Source: Cohnella hashimotonis (GTDB taxonomy: Bacteria; Bacillota; Bacilli; Paenibacillales; Paenibacillaceae). Taken from it: 64,000 bases of DNA. The stretch lies in assembly GCF_030014955.1 (NCBI RefSeq), contig NZ_JAGRPV010000001.1, forward strand, positions 5,828,001-5,892,000, read 5' to 3'. The notes beneath the pieces are model-generated. The model saw only the letters and a program-made list of their open reading frames with translations, made no database searches and was not told the DNA's origin. This document shows, piece after piece, positions 32,977 through 42,278 of the stretch; within the stretch, counting starts at the first letter, position 1; each line of letters opens with the position of its first letter. A program made the translations under genes and the position numbers.

Positions 32977-33769
32977 ATGTTAGGCGAAAAAATTCTCTAG
33001 CGGTCTCCGTCGTGGCCTTCGCCACTTCTTCGGCCGGCTTGCCGATGCAACGCGCCACGGCTTGCAGGATGTGCGGCAGGAACTTGGGCTCGTTCCTTCC
33101 CTCCGCCGGTTTCTCCTGCAGATCTCGAGGCGTCAAGAACGGCGCATCCGTCTCCACCATCAGGCGGTTCAGCGGAATGTTCCGCACGAGATCCCGCAGC
33201 GGTTTGCCCCTTCGCTCGTCGCAGATCCAGCCCGTAATCCCGATGTAGAAGCCCAACTCCAGATAGGCCTTCAGCTCCGCATAGGTTCCGGTGAAGCAAT
33301 GAACGACCGCTTTTGGCGCGCCATGCTCCTTCAGGATGGATATGAAGTCCTGATGCGCCTCCCGATCATGCAGAAAAAGCGGCATATCGAGTTCGATCGC
33401 AAGCTTGATCTGCTCGCCGAACCACCGGCGCTGCACGTCCCGCGGCGAGAAATCCCGGTTGTAGTCCAGCCCGCACTCCCCGATCGCGACGACTTGCGGC
33501 TGGGCAGCCAACTCCCTAAGCTTCCGGATCGTGTCCGGGCTGCAGCTCTTGGCATCATGAGGATGCACCCCCGCCGTCGCATAGAGCTTGCCCGGATATT
33601 GCCCGGCGTAACGTGCCGCTTCTTGACTGCTTCTAAGACTGGTTCCTGTAATGACAAGCGGCGTGACGCCGCTCGCAATCGCCTTCTCGACGACCGCCTC
33701 ACGATCATGGTTAAACGAGCGGTGCATCAGGTTGATGCCAATATCGACAATTGGATTGGAATAACTCAT
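32975..33769 (-). CDS. tatD: TatD-family metal-dependent hydrolase
   Basis: A 264-residue TIM-barrel enzyme. It starts with DIGINLMHRSFNHD, the form found in TatD itself (E. coli TatD begins DIGVNL) rather than the DTHCH of YcfH/TatD-like paralogues. Metal and catalytic positions are visible: AGVHPHDAK, IGECGLDYNRD, FLHDREAH, VVHCFTG and VETDAPFL. TatD proteins are magnesium-dependent 3'-5' DNA/RNA exonucleases linked to DNA repair. It stands alone, with an array of short 8-bp repeats and the third 51-bp array upstream. Confidence 0.92.
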   Translation of the reverse strand: MSYSNPIVDIGINLMHRSFNHDREAVVEKAIASGVTPLVITGTSLRSSQEAARYAGQYPGKLYATAGVHPHDAKSCSPDTIRKLRELAAQPQVVAIGECGLDYNRDFSPRDVQRRWFGEQIKLAIELDMPLFLHDREAHQDFISILKEHGAPKAVVHCFTGTYAELKAYLELGFYIGITGWICDERRGKPLRDLVRNIPLNRLMVETDAPFLTPRDLQEKPAEGRNEPKFLPHILQAVARCIGKPAEEVAKATTETAREFFRLT

Positions 33770-33799
33770 CTCTTTCTATTCTCCTCTTCCGCGTATGGC

Positions 33800-33839
33800 T
33801 GATAGACTGATAGACTGGTAGACTGGTAGACTGGTATGC
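33800..33839 (+). repeat. 8-bp microsatellite, five units
   Basis: TGATAGAC twice, TGGTAGAC twice, then TGGTATGC in perfect register. A related minus-strand TRRTAGGC series occurs at 42233-42278. Confidence 0.8.
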
Positions 33840-33888
33840 CTATTTTAGAAAATATTGGTCCACAAGTACAGCGTTCAGAGCAAGATGA

Positions 33889-34077
33889 GTTGACGTAGGT
33901 CCATACTTGGCAGGGGCACGGCTCCTCCGAGCTGGATGTGTTGACGTAGGTCCATACTTGGCGGGTGCACGGAGCCACTGAGCTAGATGTGTTGACGTAG
34001 ATCCATACTTGGCAGGTGTACGGCACCTCAGAGCTGAATGTGTTGACGTAAGTCCATACTTGGCCGACGCATCGCGC
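33889..34077 (-). repeat. 51-bp tandem repeat array 3 (four units)
   Basis: GTTGACGTAGGTCCATACTTGG recurs (with one or two changes) at 33889, 33940, 33991 and 34042, exactly 51 bp apart. On the minus strand the unit begins CAAGTATGGACCTACG, matching the 16-base core CAWSTANNGNYSTACR of arrays 1, 2 and 4. Two minus-strand frames stay open through the array. It lies between tatD and the terminator of the large SLH glycosidase gene. Confidence 0.9.
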
Positions 34078-34079
34078 AG

Positions 34080-34128
34080 CATAAAGCAAGAAGCTGCCTC
34101 CAAGTCGTGGATTCGACTCGAAGACAGC
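34080..34128 (-). terminator. Terminator of the polysaccharide-utilisation cluster
   Basis: A 15-bp stem (GCTGTCTTCGAGTCG with CGACTTGGAGGCAGC, four wobble pairs), loop of six, then TTCTTGCTTT on the minus strand, 27 bp past the SLH glycosidase stop. Confidence 0.7.
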
Positions 34129-34154
34129 CCCTGTTGCAATTCAGTTGGTGAAAA

Positions 34155-37100
34155 CTACGACCGGTTCAGCACGGCCATAACGATTGTTACGGCTTGGGCG
34201 CGCGTTACGATGCCGGCCGGATCGAAGCGGTTGCCGCCAATGCCTTTGATCAGTCCGGCCTTCGCGGCGGCGGCTACGTAAGGTACCGCCCACTTCGGAA
34301 TGCGGTCCGCATCGGCGAAGGAAATCGCGGATAGTCCCGATTCCTCGTCCGTCTGCAAGCCCGCCGCCCGAGCGATCAGCACCGCCATCTCCACCCGGGT
34401 CATCGCCGCGCCCGGACGGAAGGTGCCGTCGGCATAGCCGGAGAACCAGCCCTGTTCAACCGCTTGGGTCACGTACGGTAGCGCCCATGGGGCAATGCTG
34501 GCCGCATCGGCGAACGCCGCCGTCCCTGCATTTGCGCTTGAGCCTGCTTCTTCACGCTCAGGCTTCAACGCCCGCCCCAGCATGACGGCGAACTCCGCCC
34601 GGCTCACCTTGCGATTCGGCTGGAACGTTCCGTCCTGGTACCCGTTGACGATGCCGAGCCGGACCGCTTCGCGAATGCTGTCCGCCGCCCAGTGCGCTGC
34701 CGGAACGTCGGCCGGCAAGGCTCCGCTGCCCGGACCGCCGGGCTGCGTCCCCGGATCCGTGCCCGGCCCTTCACCCGGATTTGTGCCGTTGCCGTTGCCG
34801 TTGCCGTTACCGTTGCCGTTGCCGTTGCCGTTACCATTGCCGGTTCCAGTACCGGTCCCTGGCGACGGCCCCCCGCTTTCCGGCGCAACGGAGAATCTCA
34901 CCTCATAGGTCGACTTCGTCTCGCCGTCCTCCGCGGTCACTTCAACGACGGCTTTTCCCGTCGCGGACTCGGGCTGCACAATCTTTACTGTTGCCTTCTC
35001 ATGCATCGGCGCCGCCGTGACGACCGGCGCAGCCGCCGTGCCCGAAGGCAGCACGACGTCGTATCCGGTCTTCTCCGCTTCGAAGCCCGGCACCGAAGCA
35101 CCGGCCTCGCCATAGGCGAGCGTCTTCAACCGCGCGTCATGCGACTGCGCGTCCTGATACACTTCGATCGCGCTGACCCGGATAATCCCTAGCCCATCGC
35201 CCTTGTAGCCGACGATCCGGACTTTGTCCGTCGTGACTTCCGGGATGAGCGCTTTGACCGCATTGGACGTGTTGCCCTTGACCGAATAGAGCGCCACCCA
35301 CTTCGTTCCGTCCCAATATTGCACGTCGAAGTCCTTGATCTGATAGCCTTGGGTGGAATACACCTCCAAATGATTGAATGTCGTCGGCGCCTTGAACGCC
35401 ACCTGCAGCCATTGCGGGTTGTCGTAGGATGCCTTGACGTTCGTGTCGGACGTCCACCCTTTCCAGTCCCCGTATTGGCTCGTGATCGCCTTGACCGGAC
35501 GATAGTCGTTCAGATAGTCCGTCGTTGACGCGGTGACCGTCGCGCCCTCGAACAGCGGATTGACGATCTTGTCGTCGAACTTGATCGTATACTCGTAGGT
35601 GCCGCTGACGCCCGATCCGTCCCTGGCGGTGGCAACCACCTTGACGGTTCCCTCTTTGAGCAGATAGATGATGCCCGTATCGGGCGTAATCTGCGCCTTG
35701 TCGGTCGGCGTGACGCCATCCGCCTCGTAGACGGCCCATGCCGCACGCTGATCGAGCGTATCGTTTGGCTCGAAGTAAGCGAGCAGTTGACGTTTGCCGC
35801 CATCCTTGATCGTAATCTTCCCTGCCTTGGCCGGCGGTTCGCTTTTGTCCTGCCGGGCGATGATGACCGTCTTGGCGCCCGACATGCCGCTGCCGTCTTT
35901 CATGGCAGCCACCACCCGGACGATTCCATTGCCCGCCCCGGCCGCCGTCAGCAAGCCGGCTTCGTTAACGGTCGCCAATGAAGTCGGCGTGCCGTCCGTA
36001 TTCACGACCGTCCAGTTCACGCTGCCGGTCCTGTCGCTGCCGGCGATCGCAGCCGACATTTGCAGCGTGCCCTGCCGTACGAAAACGGTCGTGGCATTGT
36101 CTGCGCTCATGACATCCAGCTTAGGCGCGAGCGCGGACTCTGCGGAGGTGACGAGCAGCACCCAGTCCTCCCCGTCCGGCTTCTCGGGAACGGTCCATTC
36201 TCCGTTGACCGGAACGACGCGATCGGAGATCAATGTATACGCTCCGGTTCTCGTGTCGTACCACTGCGCTTTGTACGCCGTGTCGGCCATTTTTTTCAGC
36301 GTCCCCGTCTTCTTGTCGCTGTCGGCGAAATAAACGACGAACGTCCGGCTGCCGTCTACGGCCATGAACGTATTGTCGCGCGCAGCGAAGTCGGCATAGC
36401 TCGCATCGCCGAATACCGGCGTCAGCTTCCACCACTCGAGACTCGAATAGAACCGTTTGAAATACGTCATCTGGCTGCCTGCAGTCGCGTTCAGCCCGTC
36501 GAACCAACGGTAGTACGAACCGTAGTGAAACCAATCGTCCGGCGAATGGTTGATGGCCCACACGCCCTGGGACCCGTAGCCGAAGCCGAAGGATCCGTTC
36601 TGGAACGCGATGTAAGGCGTTTTTCGCGGGCTGTCGGCCGTCGTCACATTATTCTCGTAGCCCGTCTCGTACGTGATGACCGGCTTGACCTGCGGGTAAG
36701 CCATGAACGATTGATAGAAGTCCTTCGTCAAGGTCAGCACCTGGGCCGCGAACCAGGAATGAAACGGCAGGTCACCCCAGGTCGTCTCGAACGAAGGAAC
36801 CGCCGCCATATGGGCGGTCATCGGGTGCTTGTAGTCGTCGCTGTCGGCGATGCCTTGCGCCACTAGCTTCCAATATTGCGGATCGAGATCGCCGAACTTC
36901 GGGTCGATCTCCTGCGCAACCGTCCAGAGCACCGGGTATGCGCCGTACCTCGCTTGCCAGTAGCGGCCCAGCCGCTTCAGCACATCGGGGTCCGTCACGC
37001 CGAGTACGCTGGTGAACGTCAGCGCTGCGTTGGCATGCACCAGTCCGGCATCCGCGATATATTGGAATTTGCGGTCGATATCCGCGAGCTTGGCCAGGCT

Positions 37101-38939
37101 GTCCGATTGGATGCCGCGGGTCACGTTCAAGCCCATGCCGTTCGAATACAGCGGCTCCGACTGGTACACGGTATAGCCCTGGCTGACGCGATGGTCGACC
37201 GCGTACTTGAACTGCGAATCGACGCCGTCGACGTTCGAGGAATCGAACCTTTCGTCCGGCATCAGCCAGTGCGTGTCGCCCAGATAAAAGAAAGGCGTGC
37301 CGTCACCGTAGGTGAAATATCGTTTCCCTTCATCTGCCTTCAAGAAGCCCCGTTGATAAATATCGAGCGGTCCGGCGTACGGAATAACTTCAAAAGAGAC
37401 CGGTTCGCCCTTATTCAAGCCGGCATCGTCGGATACGTTCGAAGCCGTCGTTACCGTCCATTGCCCGGCCGACGTCGGCGCGAAGCGGACCTTCCACGTA
37501 TGGCCGCCGTCCCAGAAGGCCGGACGGGTCAGCTTCTCGCCATGCGGACCCGTGAAGGTCGCGGTTACGTCGACGGCGAGGAACGGATCGTCGTACGTCT
37601 TGGCGCTTACCAGCGCGAGCTCCTGCTCCCGCCAGGTCTCGCCTGCGGACACGATTGCGATATCCGTCGAACCGGCGATGCCCGAGCCGTCCGCAGCCGT
37701 TGCCGTCACGGTGACGATGCCGGGCGATCTCGCGGTCAGCAGTCCGGTCGACGGATCGATCGATGCGTCGCCACTGGAGCCTTCCTTGGTCGCGACCTGC
37801 CAGGTAACCTCTTGCCGAGTGGCGGTGGCGGGCTCATAGACGGCGTTCAGCTTCATCGTCAAGCCCTTCACGACCTCAAGCTTCGCCGGCCCCTGCACCG
37901 CAATGCGTTCGATCGGAATCGGCTGGGAGGAGTATACCTGGAACTCGTACAGATTGGCCCAATCGCGTGCGGTGAAGCGGACGTACCTGCCTTCCGTCCC
38001 CGCGGGCAGCAGCGCTCCCAGCTCGTTCGGCTGCGTCTCTCCGTTCGTCGCCGTCTTATCCTTCAGATAGTCGTACGCGCTGCCGTCGCCGCTCAGCACG
38101 GCCGTCCAGTGTTCGGCATCGTCGGAGACGTAGAGCTTGTTCGTGCCCTGCCACATCCGGTTAAAAAGGATCTTCACGTAATCGAGCGTCAGCTTGCGGC
38201 CGAGGTCGACATAAAAATCGACCGTGCCGTACCCGCCCGCCATCGTGCCGGGATTCCCGTCGGTCAAGCTGGCAGGTTCGCCGTCATTGAACTTCATGCC
38301 GTTGTAGCCGGTCACGCTTGCCCCCTGCGAGACCAGCCGCGATCCGTCAGGCGCAGAGGCCGCGTAATCCTTATTTTCGGCCAATGGTTCCTGGGAAGTA
38401 TACACCTCGACCTCGTACAGGTTCGCCCAGTCCTTGGTCGTCACGCGGACATAACGGCCTTCCGTCCCGTCGGGCAGCAGCGCCCCGAGCTCATTGGGCT
38501 GATTCTCGTCCGTCGCGGTCGTATCCTTCAAATAATCGTATTGCCCTTCGCTGCCCGAGACGACGGTCTGCCAGCTCTCGCCATCGTCCGAGACGTACAC
38601 GGTATTGTCGCCGCTCCACATCCGGTTGAACAAGATCCGGACATAATTCAACGGCTGCTTCCGTTCCAGATCGATCACCAGATCCACGCGCCCGTAACCC
38701 CCTGCCAGCGTGTCCGGCAGGCCGTCCGTAAGATTGGCCGGAACGCCGTCGTTAAAGGTCATTCCGTTATAGCCGGCGACCGCCGCCCCCTTCGACACGA
38801 GGTAGGAAGGCTCGGGCGCCGTCTCGTAAGCTTTGGCCCCGGCCGCAGCCGCGGGAAGCGTCGCGGGGATCGCCTCCAGCAGCAGACCGAGAATCAACAG
38901 GAAGGCCGTCAGGCCTGCCAACCGTCTTTTCGCAAACAA
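34155..38939 (-). CDS. SLH-anchored multidomain glycosidase-like protein (DUF5060/DUF4038)
   Basis: A 1594-residue protein from TTG at 38939 (AAGGAGTGA upstream), with a signal peptide (core LAGLTAFLLILGLLLEAIPAT, cleavage near AAA). The order is: two homologous F5/8C-like carbohydrate-binding domains (about 45-190 and 195-345); Ig-like BIG2 (about 350-425); DUF5060 (about 435-515; FWDGGHTWKVRFAPT); DUF4038 TIM-barrel-like domain (about 525-860; FFYLGDTHWLMPDERF); DUF5060-partner C-terminal domain; two further Ig-like domains; another F5/8C-like domain (about 1190-1310); a Gly-Asn linker coded by 6-bp repeats; three SLH domains (about 1450-1594). DUF4038 proteins are related to GH140-type glycosidases. 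It should act on polysaccharide at the cell surface. Confidence 0.92.
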   Translation of the reverse strand: MFAKRRLAGLTAFLLILGLLLEAIPATLPAAAAGAKAYETAPEPSYLVSKGAAVAGYNGMTFNDGVPANLTDGLPDTLAGGYGRVDLVIDLERKQPLNYVRILFNRMWSGDNTVYVSDDGESWQTVVSGSEGQYDYLKDTTATDENQPNELGALLPDGTEGRYVRVTTKDWANLYEVEVYTSQEPLAENKDYAASAPDGSRLVSQGASVTGYNGMKFNDGEPASLTDGNPGTMAGGYGTVDFYVDLGRKLTLDYVKILFNRMWQGTNKLYVSDDAEHWTAVLSGDGSAYDYLKDKTATNGETQPNELGALLPAGTEGRYVRFTARDWANLYEFQVYSSQPIPIERIAVQGPAKLEVVKGLTMKLNAVYEPATATRQEVTWQVATKEGSSGDASIDPSTGLLTARSPGIVTVTATAADGSGIAGSTDIAIVSAGETWREQELALVSAKTYDDPFLAVDVTATFTGPHGEKLTRPAFWDGGHTWKVRFAPTSAGQWTVTTASNVSDDAGLNKGEPVSFEVIPYAGPLDIYQRGFLKADEGKRYFTYGDGTPFFYLGDTHWLMPDERFDSSNVDGVDSQFKYAVDHRVSQGYTVYQSEPLYSNGMGLNVTRGIQSDSLAKLADIDRKFQYIADAGLVHANAALTFTSVLGVTDPDVLKRLGRYWQARYGAYPVLWTVAQEIDPKFGDLDPQYWKLVAQGIADSDDYKHPMTAHMAAVPSFETTWGDLPFHSWFAAQVLTLTKDFYQSFMAYPQVKPVITYETGYENNVTTADSPRKTPYIAFQNGSFGFGYGSQGVWAINHSPDDWFHYGSYYRWFDGLNATAGSQMTYFKRFYSSLEWWKLTPVFGDASYADFAARDNTFMAVDGSRTFVVYFADSDKKTGTLKKMADTAYKAQWYDTRTGAYTLISDRVVPVNGEWTVPEKPDGEDWVLLVTSAESALAPKLDVMSADNATTVFVRQGTLQMSAAIAGSDRTGSVNWTVVNTDGTPTSLATVNEAGLLTAAGAGNGIVRVVAAMKDGSGMSGAKTVIIARQDKSEPPAKAGKITIKDGGKRQLLAYFEPNDTLDQRAAWAVYEADGVTPTDKAQITPDTGIIYLLKEGTVKVVATARDGSGVSGTYEYTIKFDDKIVNPLFEGATVTASTTDYLNDYRPVKAITSQYGDWKGWTSDTNVKASYDNPQWLQVAFKAPTTFNHLEVYSTQGYQIKDFDVQYWDGTKWVALYSVKGNTSNAVKALIPEVTTDKVRIVGYKGDGLGIIRVSAIEVYQDAQSHDARLKTLAYGEAGASVPGFEAEKTGYDVVLPSGTAAAPVVTAAPMHEKATVKIVQPESATGKAVVEVTAEDGETKSTYEVRFSVAPESGGPSPGTGTGTGNGNGNGNGNGNGNGNGNGTNPGEGPGTDPGTQPGGPGSGALPADVPAAHWAADSIREAVRLGIVNGYQDGTFQPNRKVSRAEFAVMLGRALKPEREEAGSSANAGTAAFADAASIAPWALPYVTQAVEQGWFSGYADGTFRPGAAMTRVEMAVLIARAAGLQTDEESGLSAISFADADRIPKWAVPYVAAAAKAGLIKGIGGNRFDPAGIVTRAQAVTIVMAVLNRS

Positions 38940-38971
38940 TCGATATCACTCCTTCGCATCATTAAGCGCGT

Positions 38972-41080
38972 TCATAGGTTATAAAGCTCGAATTCGTAGA
39001 TGATCGGCGCGTGCTCGTTGCCCGACGTGAAGTAGATCCGCGCCTTGCTTCCCGTCACGGCGGGAAACGTCAGCACGCGCGGGATGCCGGTCGCGCCGAT
39101 CGTCGTTCCCGTGTACGCCGTCTGCCAGGTCGAGCCGTTCCAATATTCGATCCGGAATCCTTGCGTCCGGCCGTTGTATTCGGTCAGCACGGCCTGGTTA
39201 AACGTCATATTCGCCCCGAAGTCGACGGCCAGCCACTGTCCGCTCCAGCAGCCGTTGCACGCTTGCCAATCGGTGACGTAATTCTGATCGAACGCCTTGG
39301 GCGCCGTCTGGCTCGCATCCCATGACGACGAGCTGGAATACGTCTTGCCCAGCGCCAGATTGGCCGGCGCCGCGGTCGTCGATTTCTGCACCAGCAGCAC
39401 CCAATCGGAGGCGTCCGGCTTGCCAGGTATCGACCAGAGCCCGCCCGAGGCATGCACGCCACCGGAGATCGTCGTGTACGCGCCGGTGCGCGGGTTGAAC
39501 CAACGCGCCGTATACAGGCGGCTGTTGTCCATCTGCTTGAGCGTTCCCGACGCCGTCGTGCCGTTAAAGAAAAACACCACGTATGTGCTGTTTCCGTCCG
39601 ACGAGAGAAGCGAACGCGCGCCGTCGCCGAAAGAACCCCATGCGCCATCGTCGAACCGGGGCGTGAGCTTCCACCATTCCAGGCTCGTATAGAACGCTTT
39701 GAAATAAGAGAGCCGATCCCCGGTCGCCAGATTGGCGCCGTCGTACCACCAGTAATATCGAGCCGGCAGCTCGTAGGCGGTGCCAAAATCGTCCGGCTCT
39801 CCCGGCTTGGCGTAGACGTCGTTCCACACGCCTCCCGCTCCGTAGCCATAACCGTATATACCGTACTGGAACGCCTTGTAGGCCGCGCCCAGCGCGCCGT
39901 TTCCGTCGGTCCAGAATTGATCGTAAGCGCTCTCATAAAGCACCGAGGGCTTGACGGCGGCATTGTTCCAGAAGTTTTTGGCGATGCTCATCCCGGTCAT
40001 GTCGCCCTGCCACTGCACGGCCCAGCCGTCGTGATAGGCTTTGCTCGCCCACCACGAGGTCGAAGCGACCGTGGAGCTGACGTTTTCCATGTGCGGCAAG
40101 AGCGGATGGTTGTAGGCGTCATTGTCCGAGATGCTTTGGCCGACCGCATACCACTTCTGGATCGTCGTCGCATCGTAATTGCCGTACATGTTCTTGTCGA
40201 TTTCCTGCGCGATCGTCCAGATGACGGGATAAGCCCCGTAGCGGGCGACCCAGTAGCGCGCGATTTTGGCCATGTATGCGTTCGTGTAGACGCCGTAGCT
40301 TGCGGGATCGTTCGCCCAGCTCACCTGCGCATTGGCATGGACAAGGCCTTGATCCGCGATGTACTTGAACTTCCGGTCGAGGTTCGCGAAGCCCGCAAGA
40401 TCGGCGCTCGTAAAGCCGTCGCTCAGATTGGCGACCGCTTCCTCGTCGGCGCCTGCGTGCGTCCCGCCCCCGTGCGGCTGCCAGATCGGCTCGGATTGGT
40501 AGACGGTAAAGCCTTGAGCGACCCTTTTGTCGACCGTGTACTTGAACTGCGAAGCGACGCCTGTCACGTTGGATGTTGAGAACCGCTCATGCGGCAAGAT
40601 CCAGTGCGTATCCCCCAAGTAGAAGAACGGCGTACCGTCCGCATACGTGAGGTAACGGCCATTCGTGCTCACTTTCAGAAAGCCGTGCTTGTAAATGTCC
40701 TCGCTGCCCGTATAGCTCACGGCATCGACGGTCTTCGTCACGCCGTGCAGGCCCGCGTTCGCCGTATCCGTAGCGGCCGTCGACATCGTCCAGCTACCGG
40801 TCTTGGTGGGCGCGAAGCGGACCTTCCACACATTGCCCCCGTCCCAGAACGCCGGACGCGTGATGACCGTTCCGCCCGGTCCCGTAAAGGTCGCCGTCAC
40901 GTCCACGCCGTTGAACGGATCCGCGTAAGTAACGGAGCTGTTCAGCGTAATTTCGACCGACTGCCACTGCTGAACTGAATAGTCGGCGGCATACGCCGTC
41001 CGGGCGCCGGGAAGTCCCCCAAGCACCGCCAATCCAAACATTGAGCCGAACAATACACAGAAGAAAACGATTTTTCGCAT
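38972..41080 (-). CDS. Secreted DUF5060/DUF4038 glycosidase-like protein with F5/8C module
   Basis: A 702-residue paralogue of the preceding SLH protein's catalytic core. A signal peptide (FFCVLFGSMFGLAVLGGLPG, cleavage after AYA) is followed by DUF5060 (about 35-125; FWDGGNVWKVRFAPT), the DUF4038 barrel (about 135-480; FFYLGDTHWILPHERF and WTIAQEID as likely acid/base region), a C-terminal beta domain ending DWVLLVQ, and one F5/8C-type discoidin module (about 565-702) for sugar binding. There is no SLH domain, so it is released or loosely bound. GAGGGAGAG precedes the ATG. It lies 32 bp upstream of the SLH paralogue and 18 bp after the GH99-like gene, within one operon. Confidence 0.92.
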   Translation of the reverse strand: MRKIVFFCVLFGSMFGLAVLGGLPGARTAYAADYSVQQWQSVEITLNSSVTYADPFNGVDVTATFTGPGGTVITRPAFWDGGNVWKVRFAPTKTGSWTMSTAATDTANAGLHGVTKTVDAVSYTGSEDIYKHGFLKVSTNGRYLTYADGTPFFYLGDTHWILPHERFSTSNVTGVASQFKYTVDKRVAQGFTVYQSEPIWQPHGGGTHAGADEEAVANLSDGFTSADLAGFANLDRKFKYIADQGLVHANAQVSWANDPASYGVYTNAYMAKIARYWVARYGAYPVIWTIAQEIDKNMYGNYDATTIQKWYAVGQSISDNDAYNHPLLPHMENVSSTVASTSWWASKAYHDGWAVQWQGDMTGMSIAKNFWNNAAVKPSVLYESAYDQFWTDGNGALGAAYKAFQYGIYGYGYGAGGVWNDVYAKPGEPDDFGTAYELPARYYWWYDGANLATGDRLSYFKAFYTSLEWWKLTPRFDDGAWGSFGDGARSLLSSDGNSTYVVFFFNGTTASGTLKQMDNSRLYTARWFNPRTGAYTTISGGVHASGGLWSIPGKPDASDWVLLVQKSTTAAPANLALGKTYSSSSSWDASQTAPKAFDQNYVTDWQACNGCWSGQWLAVDFGANMTFNQAVLTEYNGRTQGFRIEYWNGSTWQTAYTGTTIGATGIPRVLTFPAVTGSKARIYFTSGNEHAPIIYEFELYNL

Positions 41081-41098
41081 CTGATCTCTCCCTCTCGG

Positions 41099-42184
41099 TC
41101 AAGAATGAAATACGTTTCGGATCGCTTCCAGATAACCCATGCCATGCTTGGTGTCCGGTTCCAGATACCCCCCTTCCGTCCATTCGTTCCATGCATAGAC
41201 GGTCAGCATCGGGGGCGATAGCCGCGTGCGGTCCAGATACGCTTTGGCTTCTCGCAGCGCCGCTTCAAAAGCGGCCGGCGTATTGTCCGTGGCGACCGGC
41301 GTATACGGATAATCCCCTCTGACGTACGGCAGGTCCGGATCGCAGCGCGGGCTCGGGTCCCATCCCATCGTCACGTTCGGATAGTAGGGCACGGAGGCGA
41401 ATCGCGCCTGCAAGTCGTCCCACATCCCCGTCGCCTGCTCGGACCACTCGGCATAGTCGACGCCGGGGAACGACTCGGGCTCCGCATGATGCAGCCATAC
41501 GTAAGACGTTACGCTGTCCGCGCCAAGCTTGGCGAGCAGCGCGTTCGCGTCGGGGCCGATGATGTCGGCATGCCGCGGATTTAATCCCCACTCGACGAAA
41601 TTGAGATGCAGATCCGCATAGCCGGCTTCCCTGACTTTGCGGCGAAAATCGGCCAGCGCTTCCGCCGTTGCCTCCATGCCGCCCAGCCCGCGGATGAGCG
41701 TCATGCACTCGTAAATCGAGAAGTACAGCTTCCCGTCGATCGTCAAGTAGTTGTCGTAACCGAGATAATGCCCCACGATGTAGTCGGTCATTACGTCGAA
41801 CCGCGCCCGGGACACTTCGTTGTGATTCGCCCACATAAGCGCGAACTTCAGCCGATCGCGGTTGCCGGCCTGCAGGAATCCACCCTCCAGCGCGCGCTGC
41901 AGAAACGGCCCCTCTCCCCCGCCCATGTCCCAGTACCAATCGTACAGAAAGCAGGTAATGCCGTGGTCGGCCGCCTCCCGAATCTGCATTTCGGACACGC
42001 GCGGGTCCGCTTCGTCGATCTCGCCCCAGAGCGGTCGCTTCGGCTGCTCGTGCCCGGGAAACCGAGGCTTGGCGCTTCGCAGCGACGGCCATTCCGTCCA
42101 TCCCTTCCCTTTGCTCGCTTCGTTCTTCGGATCCGCATGCCACTGCGGAAAGTAGTAAACCGCCACCTCGTAGCCGCTGCCCAT
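41099..42184 (-). CDS. GH99-like / WbsX-type domain protein
   Basis: A 361-residue protein without a signal peptide. It starts with YEVAVYYFPQWHADPKNEA and GWTEW, the signature of WbsX/GH99-like domains, and continues with GITCFLYDWYWDMG, KFALMWANHNEV and the C-terminal YAWNEWTEGGYLEPD. These positions match GH99 (endo-alpha-mannanase fold) relatives that occur both in glycan-assembly loci and in polysaccharide-utilisation clusters. The cytoplasmic location suggests action on an imported oligosaccharide. GGAGGGAGC lies before the ATG. The exact linkage cleaved is unknown. Confidence 0.88.
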   Translation of the reverse strand: MGSGYEVAVYYFPQWHADPKNEASKGKGWTEWPSLRSAKPRFPGHEQPKRPLWGEIDEADPRVSEMQIREAADHGITCFLYDWYWDMGGGEGPFLQRALEGGFLQAGNRDRLKFALMWANHNEVSRARFDVMTDYIVGHYLGYDNYLTIDGKLYFSIYECMTLIRGLGGMEATAEALADFRRKVREAGYADLHLNFVEWGLNPRHADIIGPDANALLAKLGADSVTSYVWLHHAEPESFPGVDYAEWSEQATGMWDDLQARFASVPYYPNVTMGWDPSPRCDPDLPYVRGDYPYTPVATDNTPAAFEAALREAKAYLDRTRLSPPMLTVYAWNEWTEGGYLEPDTKHGMGYLEAIRNVFHS

Positions 42185-42232
42185 TCAAGCTCCCTCCTGT
42201 CTTTTGCACGGCCTAGCCTTTCAGCGTTGCGT

Positions 42233-42278
42233 TTAGCCTACTAGCCTACCAGCCTATCAGGCCTACTAGCCTTTTAGC
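42233..42278 (-). repeat. 8-bp microsatellite in the permease-GH99 gap
   Basis: Five units of AGCCTACT type (AGCCTACT, AGCCTACC, AGCCTATC and variants); read on the minus strand they are TRRTAGGC, close to TGRTAGAC at 33800-33839. The last unit reaches the permease stop codon. Confidence 0.7.

Noticed and set aside
32673..33000. Three overlapping short frames after the HAD gene as a small gene
   Set aside because: No ribosome site, no family, and all three frames are about equally open; recorded only as spacer.
36876..38984. 702-codon plus-strand frame opposite the large SLH glycosidase
   Set aside because: It is a mirror of a GC-rich coding gene; it is Arg/Val/His-rich with no family resemblance or ribosome site, while the minus strand has clear domains.
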